Below are positions 32,680-45,578 of a stretch of 64,000 nucleotides of DNA, in pieces. Under the pieces are notes generated by a model. It searched no databases and had not been told where the DNA came from. It saw nothing but the letters and a program-made list of their open reading frames with translations. The number at the start of each line of letters is the position of its first letter. Position 1 is the first letter of the stretch. A program made the translations under genes and the position numbers. Source of the stretch: Humulus lupulus (Eukaryota > Streptophyta > Magnoliopsida > Rosales > Cannabaceae); assembly GCF_963169125.1 (NCBI RefSeq), contig NC_084793.1, positions 137,308,297 to 137,372,296 of the forward strand, in the 5' to 3' direction.

Positions 32680-35600
32680 CTACACCTCAAGACGTGTGTG
32701 GGCACGTAGAGTAATGGTGGGAAAATTTCTGATTCACAAGATTTACTCAACTCATGAGATCTTGGAATATTAGGTCTAAGACAATTTTCCGGGATAGAGA
32801 AAAATAGTATGATATATATTTCTCTCTGTGAAAAACTTAGAATTTTCTCTCTAGAATATTCTCTCTATTAAGCATATTATGAAATTATTTCATCTGATAG
32901 ATTTATAAGAAAAATTATATAAATTTTAAAATTTAAAATTCAAATTATAAATAAATAAAATAAATATCCAATACCCATTCTTGGACCTTGTTACATGTCA
33001 ACTACATTGCATGCACTATAGTTGGCGTGTAACACATCCCTGAAATCAGGGATGTGTTCCAACTATTTTCTTTTAATTATTATTTAATAATTATTTATTC
33101 AAAAATATATAAACCTGATAACTTTTCTTATCAGATTAATTAAATAATAAATATCAATTCAAATTCAAATCCAATTTGAATTATCAGGAATATCTTTTCA
33201 CATTATTTAAACAAATAAAATTAATTAATTCAAAATTAATTATCATAATTATTTAAATACGAATTTCGAAATTCCCATTATTTAAAAAATTAAATTTGAA
33301 AATTGCTTTAATTAATTTATTGATTTTTAAAATTAATATATTAATTAATTAATTTGTCTCATTTAAATACTTGATCCTAAAGAACAAATTTCTTCTAAAT
33401 ATGTCAATTTTATGATTCTTCCAAATTTCAACTCTTATCTTGAATAGCATTGATAGAGCCATCTCGGGAACCTATGGACCTATAATTTCAAGCTCCAATA
33501 AATTTAGATTATTAATTAAAACTATTTAATATAAGAACCTTAATTATTATTCTCAATATTATCCCACTAAAAATATGAGACTGCACTCTTATAATTATAG
33601 ACATTTATTTATTGAGTACTTTTAAATATAAAAAGTGTACATCGATTTAATCATTACATACAATTTAATCATCTATTAATGGTTCATAATTAAAGTATGA
33701 ATTATTTACCGTTTAACCTTTTTAATTATATCTTGTTTCGTTAAGTAACATTAACTTTATTAGTGAATGTTAACTCATAAACTAATTTATGAATTTGAGT
33801 TCAATAATCTTTTAGTTCCAAAAGCCAACCCTTAAGAGAACCATTATTCAATTCATCTCAGAAAGGTACAAATTCCATATCTGTATATTATGTCCATAGC
33901 CATGTACATTAATGAGTTCCAAAAGCCAAAGTTTTCAGCTTGATCATTATGACAAACCATAACAAGTGAATTAAAGAACTCATATAACATAAATAGGATT
34001 TCGTAATAACCTCAGTGTTGATGTGGTTTTTCAGTAATAGAGGATTTAGAAATCCGACAATAGAGAGATTAGGCTTTTTGTAAACCAAATGTATAAGAAA
34101 TAACGAAAAGTAAGAACACTAAGCACTCACACAATTTTACGTGGTTCAGTGGTTAAAATCCACCTAGTCCACGAATCACTCTTATTGATCTATTTAGCAC
34201 TTGAGGAAATTGTTTATGACAACTTCAACAAAGTTTTTGCATACAGAAAGTCGATCCCTTTTTCTATCCATTACCCTTGTATTTATTGGAGATTCTCATG
34301 GACAACTTTGGGTAACCGTACGTTAATAAGGTAACTTACAAATTTGGATAACTTACCATTTACATAAATACATGGTTTCCTATTAAATTTATATATGTTA
34401 TATCGGGTAATAAATACATAATAAAATCTGGGCCTTTAGGAGGCGTATAAATAATCTTTGAGTCTTTTGGGACCCTTCGTTGTGTTTCATAGTCAGGCTT
34501 CCGCAAGCTGAACACATTCCTTAAGCTATGTATTGTAGGACTAATCTGAAATAACATGAGTCATGTTCAGGGTTTCATGAAGGCGATCCAGGCGATGCGT
34601 ATCTCGAACTAAGTAGTTGGCACAAGAAGCGATCTGGAGACTATCTGAATGTCGTAGGATGTCAAGTTTACTCGAGCTGCTCACTCCAGAGTTAGCAAGA
34701 TACTCTATATGTACGCTTTCTTCATATGCTTGTCTGCCAGCTGTACCCCGTGCTGAGTAATTCAGCTCGTATTTTTGGGGTACAACACTCCGGATTAAGA
34801 TCAATTTGTATATGATCATCTAATTGATATGTTTAATTAATACTTGTAAAGTAAACGACATTATTAAGTATAAATAACATATCGGGTTCTGTTCATGTAT
34901 AATCACTTTATACAAAGTACCTCCACTGAGATGTCCTACTACATCAATAATTCGGATCTAAATTACATGTATTCATAATACTAGTGAACAAAAGTTACAG
35001 TAATTGATATTTAATAAAACAAAGTTATATGGACTCTTTGGATTAATTACTATAAGTACGGATTACTATTATTATGAATACATGTAATCTAGATCTGGAT
35101 TGCTAATGTAGTAGGACATCTTAGTGGAGGTATTTTGTATAAAGTAGTTATACATGAACGAGACCCGATATGTTATTAATACTTAATAATGTCGTTTACT
35201 TTATAGGTATTAATTTAACATATCAATAAGATGATCATATACAAATTGATCTTAATCCCTAAGTTATTATGAACTCCTGTTTATGTCATATGAGTTCTTT
35301 GATTCACTTGTTATGGTTTGTTAGAATAATCGGGTTGAAAACTTTTATTTCGGGACTCATTGATGTAGATGACCGGGGACATAATATACAGATATGGAAT
35401 CTATACCGTTCTGAGATGAATTGAATAATGGTTCTCTAAAGGGTTGACTTTTAGAACTGAAAGGTTATTGAGCTCAAATTCTTAAATCAATTTATAAATT
35501 AACCTTCACTAGTAAAGTTAATGGTACTTAAGGAAACAAGATATAATTAAAGAGGTTAAACGGTAATTAATTCCTACTTTAGTTATGAACCATTAATAAA

Positions 35601-36563
35601 TGATTGAATTTTATGTAGTGATTAAATCGATGGATACTTTTTATATTTAAAAGTACTCAATAAATAAATGTCTATAATTACAAGAGTGCAATCTCATATT
35701 TTTAGAGGAATAATATTGAGATTAATAAATTAGGGTTATTATATTAAAGAGTTTTAATTAAAAATCTAAATTTATTGGAGCTTGAAATTATAGGTCCATA
35801 TGTTCCCAAGATGGCTCTATCAACGCTATTCAAGGTAAGAGTTGAAATTTGGAAGAATTAGAAAAATGACATATTTGGAAGAAATTTGTTCTTCAGGGTC
35901 AAGTATGTAAACGAGACAAATTAATTAATTAATATATTAATTTTCAACATTAATAAATTAATTAATATATTTTTCAAAAATTATTTTTTTAAATAAAATG
36001 GTATTTTCGAAAATAGTATTTAAATAATTAAGATGACTAATTTTGAATTAATTAGTTTTATTTATTCAAATAACGTGAAAAGATATTCCTAATAATTCAA
36101 ATTGAATTTGAAATTGAAATGATATTTATTCTTTAATTAATATGATAAGATAAGTTATGGTTTAGAAATTTTTTAATAAATAATTATTAAAAGAAAATTG
36201 GTTGTAACACATCCCTAAATATAGGGATGTTACACGCCAACTATAGTCGAGAGACTGTAACTGGCATGTACACTATGTAACAGATCTTGATATTTTTCTT
36301 TTATTTATTTAATAATAATAGATTTATAGTTTGAATTTAAGTAATTTTTTTATAAATCTACCAGGAATATAGTTTTCATAATAGACGTAATATTCAGAAT
36401 ATTCTAGAAAGAAAATATATCGTAATATTTTCCTATCCCTCAAATCTGACTCGGAACTTTGTCTCAGACCTAATATTCTAAGATCTCATGTGTTAAGAAT
36501 ATCTTGTAAATCAGCAATTTCCTACCATTACTTTACGTGCCCACAGACGTCTTGAGGTGTAGA
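32680..36563. repeat. 3.9-kb imperfect palindrome of copia-LTR-like sequence
   Basis: The left arm (32680-35030) reads the same as the reverse complement of the right arm (35041-36563). The outer ends pair CTACACCTCAAGACG with CGTCTTGAGGTGTAG; the middle pairs GTAACACATCCCT with its complement near 36210; the inner ends pair around 35035. The arms are AT-rich and have no ORF. The left arm is longer because a solo LTR (34016-34787) inserted in it. The right arm appears to continue, past element C, into 61987-62202, which ends like an LTR before a PBS, so the arms look like two head-to-head copies of one copia-type LTR region. Confidence 0.8.
34016..34787 (-). mobile_element. Solo LTR in left palindrome arm
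   Basis: Starts TGTTGATGTGG and ends GGGTACAACA. It is absent from the right arm, where the sequence runs straight through, which fixes both edges. Flanks are CTCAG (34011-34015) and CTCCG (34788-34792), a TSD with one mismatch. The phrases TTTTACGTGGTTCAG and CCTAGTCCACGA are shared with the plus-strand view of the C LTRs, suggesting a related Tat-type family in the same, minus, orientation. Confidence 0.75.
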
Positions 36564-36604
36564 GTTACATCTTGGAAGATCTTGGTCTGAGTATTTAAAA
36601 AACT

Positions 36605-37470
36605 TGTTGATTGCATTTTTCGCTATCAACCTTAATAAGAGAGATTAAAGAAATTAACTATAAGAATGCAATGATTTATATGTGGTTCAGGTTATAAAAG
36701 AACCCTAGTCCACGAGAATCTGGTATTAAGAGGATTGTAAGCTTTTGATTGCAAGCTTCAATGGTGTATTTTCAGGCAACGTTTAGATTGCTTTGAGTAC
36801 AAATCATTTTCTCTCTAAAAAATCAAACCATTTACAATGAGACTCCCAGATCTATTTATAGAGGTCGGGGTCATTAATACTAATCATAAGTAATTAATAC
36901 ACATTCTTCCCATTATTGGGGGATTAATACCGAATGCATTGGGCTACATTGAATAGAGACTGAGACCCAAATGAGATTTGTCGGGCCCACTGCCGAAAAG
37001 CAACTACTTCATTGGGAACATGCCCCAGGTACTGTCAAGGCGTGCTGTAAGTATTTCCATGTCAGGAGGCATAGTGGGTCTGCAAATTGTTGAGTTGTAC
37101 ACTTGACAACACTGTTGACAGATCGCTCATAAGGTTGTCAGACGATCCTCTGACTCTGAAAACCCGCATTTACTGACATGTTATGCCTTATCTTAGGTCC
37201 GAGAACTAGAACCTCGGACCTGGGAGGCGATTGTAAGACGAGAGCCCTCGCCTTAATTCTCCGAGTTGGAGAACCTCCATCTCCAAGACTGAACATCGGG
37301 GAGTAACTTACCAAGCCAACCGCGACCCACTGTCAAAGACAAGGTCTCACCTAAGAAGACCCTTGCTCCAACGAGAGGCCTCGAGCAGTAACATGCCCCG
37401 AGGACATCCATGAATGTCCAGGCCAGTCATGGGGGTTGCCATGTGTCGAAGGTGAAAAATATGGATAACA
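36605..37470 (-). repeat. 3' LTR of C
   Basis: 866 bp; plus-strand ends TGTTGATTGC and ATGGATAACA. Same sequence as 61109-61981 with scattered substitutions. The TATA box of the LTR promoter lies at about 36851-36863 (minus). Confidence 0.9.
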
Positions 37471-37488
37471 TTTGCCCCCCAAGTCTCT
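37471..37488 (-). other. Polypurine tract of C
   Basis: On the minus strand AGAGACTTGGGGGGCAAA lies directly 5' of the 3' LTR. Confidence 0.75.
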
Positions 37489-37817
37489 ACTTATCCTTGG
37501 ACAGTAGAGACTTCAAACTGAGGGAGATTTTGAAAAGTCATTGGATAGTAAACGTCTGGACATCTGCTGATGTCATTCTGAAAAACAAAACCACATGTCA
37601 ACGCTCCATTTTTGAGCCCATCAGTCTGTGCATTTAATTAGGGGTCACCTCAATATCTCAAACGTCCACTCTGTGCTCGAGGTGTCCTATCCCAATGAAA
37701 ACAATGATTGCGATCCGCGCCTTTTGAACCCTGATCGTCAGATTACCTTCGTGAACCTACTGGGGTAAGCCATCCGACGGTTGTGGGGAAGTTGCTTCTC
37801 TAATACGTTTTACTGGG

Positions 37818-37825
37818 TATAAAAG
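37818..37825 (+). promoter_or_regulatory. TATA box for the antisense ORF of C
   Basis: TATAAAAG on the plus strand, 348 bp inside the LTR and about 590 bp upstream of the antisense ORF's ATG. With a donor at 38032 and an acceptor at the ATG it forms a plausible promoter, 5' UTR exon and leader intron. Confidence 0.5.
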
Positions 37826-38031
37826 CCCATAAAACCTCCAGTCTCATACTACAACTATTTGAAAATCACGAACCCTCCCAGCACATTTTTTTTCTTTCTC
37901 GTCTGCTTCTTATCTTCAACCCCTTCTCAGTGTTCTAGACGACTGGCGTGAATCATCCTACTTTTGGTTAGACGGCATGCTATGCTTCAAGGTTAGGACT
38001 CGCCTCAGCACCTACCTTCGCTTTATCTCGG

Positions 38032-38406
38032 GTATGTACCTTTGACCCACTTTCCTTAGTGTCTGCTTGGTGTTTTTCGACATATGTGTAGGAATGGCAG
38101 TAGTGTGGAATTTTAGAGTTTGTTTCTCGTTTTTACGAGTCATTTTAGGCGTATTTTGACATAAGGCTCGTTCGAAATGACTTTCAAGAGTCTTTTTGTC
38201 AACTTTGCGTTTCTGGGCCTGTGACCAGAATCTGGGAATTTTCCATATTTCGGTAGGTTCATCCGCTCCGGCTTGCCCTTAGGCGCCAGGGCTATCTCGC
38301 ATTTCTAAAACTCTCATTTCCTTTCTAAGCAGTTTTCCTAGAGTCATTTGTGTTTTGGCCATCGTTCCTTCGGTCAGAATACTAATTGCTTCGTTTTTTG
38401 TCTTAG
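38032..38406 (+). other. Probable leader intron of the C antisense ORF
   Basis: Donor GTATGT at 38032 (context CTCGG|GTATGT), pyrimidine-rich acceptor TTTTTTGTCTTAG ending at 38406. The ATG starts at 38407. Part of this intron (GACCAGAATCTGGGAATTTT) is conserved in G near 12752. Confidence 0.5.
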
Positions 38407-39536
38407 ATGTCCGAGGAACTCCATCAACTACACGAACACGGGTTCTACCTCTTCGACCAGGAAATCCCTGAAATGGCCCAAACACGAGATGCCCCCAAAG
38501 GCAATGCAAGGATGGGAGCCTAAGAGCAGACCGGAGAACAAGTCATCTGTCCCGAACTCCAAGTAGCGGTGAGGCCTGAAATGCCTGAAGACCGAGGGCT
38601 CACCGTGGAGGAGGTAAACAGAGCCCCCGTTCCACGCCCTTCGCAAAAATACGAGGGTGAGGTGTTCGAGGTAGAGGATTACCACACTCTGCTCTAACAT
38701 CTCAACGCTCTAGAGGTGATCTTGAGGTACTATTCAGTCAGGGACAAATGCCTCATCCGCCTCTGTCGGGAGTCTAAGAGGGTACATTGCAGCGTCTACA
38801 ACCTGGGTGCTTTGAACCAGGCCCACCTAATGGCAGGGGCTACCCTACCCCTCAAGAAGTACTTAGTTAACTTCTTGAAGTACGTGGGGATAGCCCCCCT
38901 CCAGCTCTCCCCCAACGGCTATAGAGTGCTCACGGGGATGTATATGTTATTCTGGAAGCTGAAATGGCTGGAGCCTTCACCAGTAGAGATCCTCTATTTC
39001 TACAATTTCAAGACCACCCCTCAGAAGAAAGGTTCCAAGTGGGATGGATATTATGCCTTGGCGAAGTATCCAGCTTCATCACTCAGCTACAAGGCTCCCC
39101 ACCATAACGAGAATCATGGTCGAGACTTCAAGGATGCCTTCTTCTTCACGAACGGCTTCCCAACCCATAGCAATCCGACCTTAATTCTCGACTTTGCCCG
39201 AGTAGGTGAGTATATTTTTGAGTGTGCTTATTCTTTGTCTCACTAGGACCTTTCTGTGTTTGACACTTAGTCATTTCATTTTGAATAGGTCCTTTCCGCC
39301 AAACTCCATATGTTCAACTTTTTTAGGATCACCTCCAGGAGATGAAGGCTCTCCCCGATCGGGATTTGGACCTTAGCATCCTGGTAACAGAGGTGAATCT
39401 CATTAGGTCGGGGCTTCTCAGCGTCAAGCAATGAATAAGCAACCTGGAGCTAACCAAATACTGCCAGTCCAAAAGTCTCAGGAGTTGGCATCTCGCCACA
39501 TCAATTACATAGAAGGGCTGGCCAAGACAACGTTTT

Positions 39537-39729
39537 TGTAGAAAATTGTAATTCAAAATTAGAATTAGTCTACCGTATATTTATATGTACAACTAAAGTA
39601 TTAGTTAGAATCTAAGTTGTTAGCCAGTTCCTATACTTGTGGATTAGTTTGTTTTTTTAAATATATGATGTATCTATTTATTCAGCATTTTGGCTAATTA
39701 ATAATACACAACAATTATCCAAACTTACA
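39537..39729 (+). repeat. 5' LTR of H
   Basis: 193 bp, TGTAGAAAATTG ... AACTTACA; pairs with 42916-43107. Confidence 0.9.
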
Positions 39730-39741
39730 TGGTATCAGAGC
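39730..39741 (+). other. Primer-binding site of H
   Basis: TGGTATCAGAGC, the usual copia PBS complementary to the 3' end of initiator methionine tRNA, directly after the LTR. Confidence 0.9.
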
Positions 39742-39915
39742 TAACCCTACATCTAATCGCATAACCCTAAGCCTTGATCAGATAACCTTGTTGAACCCTA
39801 AAGCTCATCCTATCCTAAAACCTGTTATTTTCATGATGGAGACAGAAATACAACAGCTACTGTAGCTAACCCGAAAAATTCTTCTTCCATCACTAGTGAA
39901 ACTGCTCCTCTGTCT

Positions 39916-40810
39916 ATGCACATCACACTGCATAAATTAAATGGTAACAATTATTTGGAGTGGTCTCAGTTAGTAAAGCTTGCTATTAATGGAAGAGAGA
40001 AGTTGGGGTATCTCACTGGAGACGTGAATACACTAAAGGAATGCAAAGAAGGGTACAATCTCTGGAGATCTAAGAACTTTCTTGTAACAACATGGCTTCT
40101 CCAATCCTTGGAGAGCTCGATTGCCAAGCCACATATGTTCATGAAGACAACCAAAGAAATGTGGGATTCCATTAAGGAAACCTACTCAAATCTAGAAAAT
40201 TTCTCCCTAATTTTTGCATTAAAAACAAGGCTTTGGCAGTCAAAACAAGGAAATAGGGTTGTGACAATCTATTACAATGAGATGGTAGCACTCTGGAAAG
40301 AACTTGATCAGTGTTATGATGATAAGTGGGAAAACACAGACAACTACACTCGACATAAAAAGCGTGAAGAGAATGATCGTGTTCTTATGTTCTTAACAGG
40401 TGTTAACTGTGCTCTTGATGAAGTAAAAGGGAGAATTCTTGGACGACGTCCACTACCATCCATTCGAGAAGTTTTTTTTTGAAGTTCGCTTGGACGTAAA
40501 TCGTCAGAAGATCATGTATAACAATGAATTTTTCAAGCAAGAAAATGAGAACTCTGCCCTGGTTGTTCGAGGAGGAGGACGGGAAGGAGAAAGGAAGAAA
40601 CCATGGTGTGATTTTTGTAAAAAAATTGTGGCATACAAGGGAGACTTGCTGAAAATTCATGGAAAGTCACCTGGGGGAAAGAAAAAACCAGAAAAAGGCT
40701 ATCAAGCCATGGCTGAAGACTCACAAGAGCCACAAAATTCCTCCAGACAGGCGGCTTTCACAAGGGATCAGATTGAGCAGCTCTTGAAACTATTATGGAC
40801 CACACAATAA
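39916..40810 (+). pseudogene. gag of H
   Basis: The first 188 residues, open from MHITLHKLNGNNYLEWSQLV, are a copia gag of the UBN2/Retrotran_gag type. A frameshift in a poly-T run near 40478 moves the rest to another frame. The zinc knuckle is eroded: WCDFCKKIVAYKGDLLKIHG keeps the two leading cysteines but lacks the usual His and final Cys. Confidence 0.85.
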
Positions 40811-41930
40811 TCTGGAAATATTCCTTTGCACAAAATGGTAAAACAATTTCTATTGCATCTTATTTCTGTTCTAAGCCCAATAACACTTGGATCATCGATT
40901 CAGGTGATAGTGATCATATGAATGGAAATTCTAGGTTATTTTCAACATATAAACCTTGTGCAGGAAATAAAAAAGTTAGAATTGCTGATGGATCATTTTC
41001 AGCGATTGCTGGAACTGGTGATATAATTATCTCACCTTCTTTAATCTTATCTAAAGTATTACATGTTCCAAACTTGTCATGTAATCTTATTTCCATCAAC
41101 AAAATGACCTAAGATCAAAAATGTCAAGCTAACTTTTATCCTTCACATTGTCATTTTCATAAAACTGGAATCGGGGAAGACGATTGGTAATGCTAGGGAA
41201 CGTGATGTAGTCTATATTCTTAAGGAGGGAGTGAACTATAATATAGGAGGTCAAGAGAGCGCTTGCCTGCAGATCTCTACTACCCAAAGTAATAATGAGA
41301 TTTTTTTGTTGCATTTTCGTCTAGGACATCCTAGTTTTTATTATTTAAGAAAATTATTTCCTAAGTTATTTTTTAATAAAAGTCCTTTATTCCAATGTGA
41401 AATTTGTGCTTTTGCTAAACACCATAAAAATCCTTACCCATTGCAACCTTATAAACGAACCAAACATTTTGCACTTGTTCATAGTGATATATGGGGTGCA
41501 TCTCGTGTATCAACTCACTTGGGTAAAAGATGGTTTCTCACGTTAATTGATGATCATACACGGGTAAGTTGGGTGTTTTTGCTAAAAGAAAAATATGAAG
41601 TTGAAAATGTTTTTAAAATTTTTTATCACATGGTTCAAACTCAGTTTAAAACACAAATTCAAATGGTTAGGAATGACAATGGGCGTGAGTATTTTGTTCA
41701 CACATTAAACAAAATTTTTGAAAAAAATGGGATCATTCATCAAAGCTCTTGCATAGATACACCACCACAAAATGGCATAGCTGAAAGGAAAAATAGGCAT
41801 ATTCTTGAAGTTACACGAGCTTTAATGCTTTCAACAAAAATTCCAAAATACCTTTAGGGAGAGAGTGGTCTTCATTCTACCTATTTAATAAATCGAATGC
41901 CTTCAAAATACTGAGGACATGTCCTCGGTT
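40811..41930 (+). pseudogene. Protease and integrase of H
   Basis: The protease motif reads WIIDSGDSDHM (DSGASDHM in intact elements). The gag-pre-integrase finger HFRLGHPS ... CEICAFAKHH is present, then the integrase core with D in HSDIWG, D in RNDNGREY and E in IAERKNRH. After IPKYL a stop and then YLINRMPSK, close to the normal end of the domain, lead into the deletion. Confidence 0.85.
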
Positions 41931-42908
41931 AATTCTGTAGCCGTATTGATTGTTTACATGGAGGACATACTTCTCACTGGAGATTACCATAAGGAATTGG
42001 AGATTTTGAAAGAAAAGATGGTTAAATAATTTGAAGTGAAGGATTTGGGAGAATTAAGGTATTTTCTTGGTATGGAAGTTGCTAGATCTAAACAAGGTAT
42101 TGTTGTCTCACAACGAAAATATATTTTAGATCTACTTAATGATACCGGGATGAGTGCTTGCAAACCAGCTAATACTCCGATTGGTCCAAATCAGAAGCTT
42201 GGAGTTGTAAAAGATGGAACTCCAGTTAATGTGGAGCAATACCAGAGATTAGTTGGAAGATTAATTTACTTGGCACACACTAGGCCTAGCATTGACTTTG
42301 CTATGAGTCTTGTGAGTCAATTTATGCACTGTCCATACAAGGAGCATCTTGAGGCAACATATAGGATACTGAAGTATCTAAAGAGCTTCCTAGGAAAGGG
42401 ATTACTTTTCAAGAAAAATGACAGCAGGTCAGTGGAGGCATTTACAGATGCTGGCTGGGCAGGGTCGAGTGATAGAAAATCGACTTCTGGTTATTGCACA
42501 TATGTTAAGGGGAATCTTGTAACTTAGAGGAGTAAAAAAAAGAATGTTGTGGTGAGGAGCAACGCAGAGGCTGAGTTTAGATCCATGGAAAATGGAATTT
42601 GCGAGTTATTATGGATAAAACGTGTTCTTGAAGACTTGAAGAAAGATGTTAAGCTTCCTCTTAAACTGTTTTGTGATAATAAGGCAGCAATAAGTATTGC
42701 ACAAAATCCAGTACAACATGACCGGATGAAGCATATTGAAATTGATCGACACTTTATAAAAGAAAAACTGGAAGCAAGGATTATCTGCACTTCGTTTGTC
42801 ACTACAAGAGAACAGACTGCTGATATTTTGACTAAAGGATTATTTAAACCTGTTTTTAAGGTTCTTGTAAGCAAGTTAGGCATGTATGATATTTTTGCTT
42901 CAACTTGA
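41931..42908 (+). pseudogene. RT remnant and RNase H of H
   Basis: Sequence resumes just before the RT catalytic motif, which reads YMEDILLTGD (YVDDIL normally), so the fingers and most of the palm are missing. RNase H follows: DAGWAGSSDRKSTSGYC, a stop in place of the Trp before RSKK, then SNAEAEFRSM, LFCDNKAAISIA and EQTADILTKGL. Confidence 0.85.
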
Positions 42909-42915
42909 GGGGGAG
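42905..42915 (+). other. Polypurine tract of H
   Basis: TTGAGGGGGAG directly 5' of the 3' LTR. Confidence 0.8.
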
Positions 42916-43107
42916 TGTATAAAATTGTAATTCAAAATTAGAATTAGTCTACCATATATTTAGATGTACAACTAAAGTATTAGTTAGAATCTAAGTTGTT
43001 AGTCAGTTCCTATGCTTATGGATTAGTTTGTTTTTTAAATATCTGATGTATCTATTTATTTAGCTTTTTGGCTAATTAATAAAACACAATAGTTATCCAA
43101 ACTTACA
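42916..43107 (+). repeat. 3' LTR of H
   Basis: 192 bp, TGTATAAAATTG ... AACTTACA. Confidence 0.9.
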
Positions 43108-44733
43108 GTTTCATAGGCGACTAGCGGAGGAAAGGCTAGTGAACGTTCGAGCCATAGAAGAGGCCTGAGAGGCCCAATAGGACCAGGAGCTCAAGGAAGA
43201 GCTTCAGGTAGGGATGGAAGCTTCCCACCTGGACTCAAGTAAATCACCTCTCGTCCTGACGTCTGCTTTCCGAGTAGGTGATAGGATAAGTCTCGAGCAC
43301 GTCTGGGCTTCCCCAGCACTCCTCCATTGTGGTCAAATCTCACATCGGCGTTGGACTAAGGAAGAATTCTGAGATTACCCAGATCTTGTAGATGTTTACC
43401 TTCACCACCCTTGGAGGCAATCCACCTCTCATGGGTTCGTACCCTTAGACAGAGTGACGTCCTTGCCCTCGAACTGGTTTCTCCAATATGGCACCAATAT
43501 TAGCTGCGATGCAAGGAATAGGATAGTACACCCTCACTGTTTGCATCGAGGATCAACTCACGGTGAGCCTCCGAGTAGCTTATTTTATTGCATTGTCCTT
43601 GTGTAGAATGTATGCTAACATTTTACCTTGCTCCTGCAACTCACATGGGCTTGACGGACATTGCTCGGTCTGCCTTAAGGTTGGGAGCGCCCCTAGCTCT
43701 TCTGCAGGAGAGGGATCGTCACGTCCTCATGAGAAATCCGATCCCTCTCCTCCGGCCAAGAGGCAGAGAGTCTCCACTCTTCATGTGGAGCCCCTTGTAG
43801 TTGACTTGCCCTCGGTGGTGGAGATCCCCTCCTCATCAGGGTCAGACAAGGCGGAACAAGATGTAAGGCCAGAGAAGGTACAAGAGGTAAGGCTAGAGGG
43901 GGTACCAGAATCGGACCAAGGGTCGGTTCACGACTCGGGGCAGGATGCGGTGCCACCCCAAATCTGTCTCCTGGTGTATCCTAAGAAATACGAGGGGGGT
44001 TTGTTGAAGTAGTACAAGAGGATGCTTCAACACTGTGAAGCAAGGCTAGAAGAAGGAAACAAAGCCTTGCACGAGACGGCCGAGGCCCTCCGACAACTCA
44101 AACCACCCTGAGAGAGGCCCTCCGTCCCCCAATTGGTCGAGCTGGATAGCTTGTTTTCCGTCAAGCTAGGGGACATCGTTTCCCCTTTTTCCGCCGAGCT
44201 CCTCTAGGGGGTCAGCTCCACTATGTGTGAGTTGACCGCCTGAAGCTTCTCCCGACTCGGCGACGGGAACGAGGCATTTCTCATAGCATCGTATCAATGT
44301 GTCTCTGTCTGAGTAAGCTTATCATTCCCGTGTTTGAATTCAACTTAACCAAATGTTATTGAGCCAACACATTTATTTATATTACTTTGTTTTTTTGTTT
44401 TATAGTTCGTGTGGATGCCAAAAATCCACCAAAAAGAAACTCTTTAGTCCCTGGTTGGAACATAGGGATAAGAGTCGCTTGTTCATGCTATTGGGCTCGA
44501 GCCTGTAGGCCTTGTTGAATACAGGAGATCATCTCATGAGAAATGTTGATGCTCATAATCCCATCAAGAGAAAGTATGAGGCCGAGGCAAGGCCCTAAGG
44601 CCACCGTAGTCTCAGGAAGCCATCGCGCCATCACAACACGAGTCTGGGTTCGTTTCTCGTGGAGTCAATGCCAAGTGGCCCACGTTGGCAAGGCATAGGT
44701 GCCAAGGCTCAATAGCCTCGCGAGGCCCCCCTC

Positions 44734-45195
44734 GCCCATGGCCTCCTCCATGGCCTCGGCCCCATGGCCTCCTCCATGGCCTCACTCCATGGCCTCAGAC
44801 CCATGGCCTCCTCCATGGCCTCGCCCATGGCCTCCTCCATGGCCTCGCCCATGGCCTCCTCCATGGCCTCGGCCCCATGGCCTCACTCCATGGCCTCGGC
44901 CCCATGGCCTCCTCCATGGCCTCGCCCATAGCCTCCTCTATGGCCTCGCCCATGGCGTCCTCCATGGCCTCGGCCCCATGGCCTCCTCCATGGCCTCGCC
45001 CATGGCCTCCTCCATGGCCTCGGCCCCATGGCCTCCTCCATGGCCTCCTCCATGGCCTCAGCCCCATGGCCTCCTCCATGGCCTCGCCCATGGCCTCCTC
45101 CATGGCCTCGCCCATGGCCTCCTCCATGGCCTCGGCCCCATGGCCTCCTCCATGGCCTCGCCCATGGCCTCCTCCATGGCCTCGCCCATGGCCTT
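44734..45195 (+). repeat. CCATGG-rich minisatellite in the 5' LTR of J
   Basis: 462 bp built from the 12-mer CCATGGCCTCCT alternating with CCATGGCCTCGCC or CCATGGCCTCGGCCC, giving common 24- and 27-bp compound units. Almost every unit includes the palindrome CCATGG. It is free of stops in several frames on both strands, so long but meaningless ORFs arise (strings of MASSMASP or EAMEEAMG). Confidence 0.95.
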
Positions 45196-45570
45196 GGAGG
45201 TGAGAATACTCACAAGGGGCAAGGTACACACATGAATATGGAATGTACCTACGAACCTAAAGAAGTCAGAGTACGGATATAGTACCCCTACCGGACAAGT
45301 AGTGGGAATGCCAGGAGTGGGTATGCAAGGATATGAGTTATGGTCCGTACGTCTACGGCCATAGGTCAGACCCAACACCACTACCTCCTGCGCCACTACG
45401 CCTGCCACCACGCATCAGACATGGATACAGACGAGCAGTGGAGACATCCTCTTGACACCTGCTCCTGTACGGGGTGTACGACCACAGCCTCTGGAGCCAC
45501 TCCCCTGACACAGTACGTATGTACCACTTGGTCCCCTGGATCACTATGTACCTAAGGCCATTAGAGCCTA

Positions 45571-45578
45571 CTATAAAA
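45571..45578 (+). promoter_or_regulatory. LTR promoter TATA box of J
   Basis: CTATAAAATG, repeated in the 3' LTR at about 50093-50100. About 200 bp upstream of the LTR end, a usual position. Confidence 0.6.

Larger units (their letters stand above)
39537..43107 (+). mobile_element. Ty1/copia element 'H', internally deleted
   Basis: LTRs of 193 and 192 bp (39537-39729 and 42916-43107) start TGTA and end TTACA, with about a dozen differences between them. Flanks are GTTTT and GTTTC, a TSD with one mismatch. The order gag, protease, integrase, RT, RNase H identifies Ty1/copia. Full elements of this type are nearer 4.8-5 kb; this copy has lost the end of integrase and most of RT. It sits in the antisense ORF of C. 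Confidence 0.9.

Noticed and set aside
34149..34819. ORFs of 61-92 codons inside the solo LTR
   Set aside because: No domain, and they cross the LTR boundary at 34787.
38279..38700. Minus-strand ORFs over the start of the antisense gene
   Set aside because: Shadows of the conserved plus-strand coding sequence.
44685..45411. Long ORFs on both strands (MASSMASP, EAMEEAMG types), also at 48458-49933
   Set aside because: They follow from a stop-free minisatellite inside LTRs, overlap one another in many frames and match no domain.
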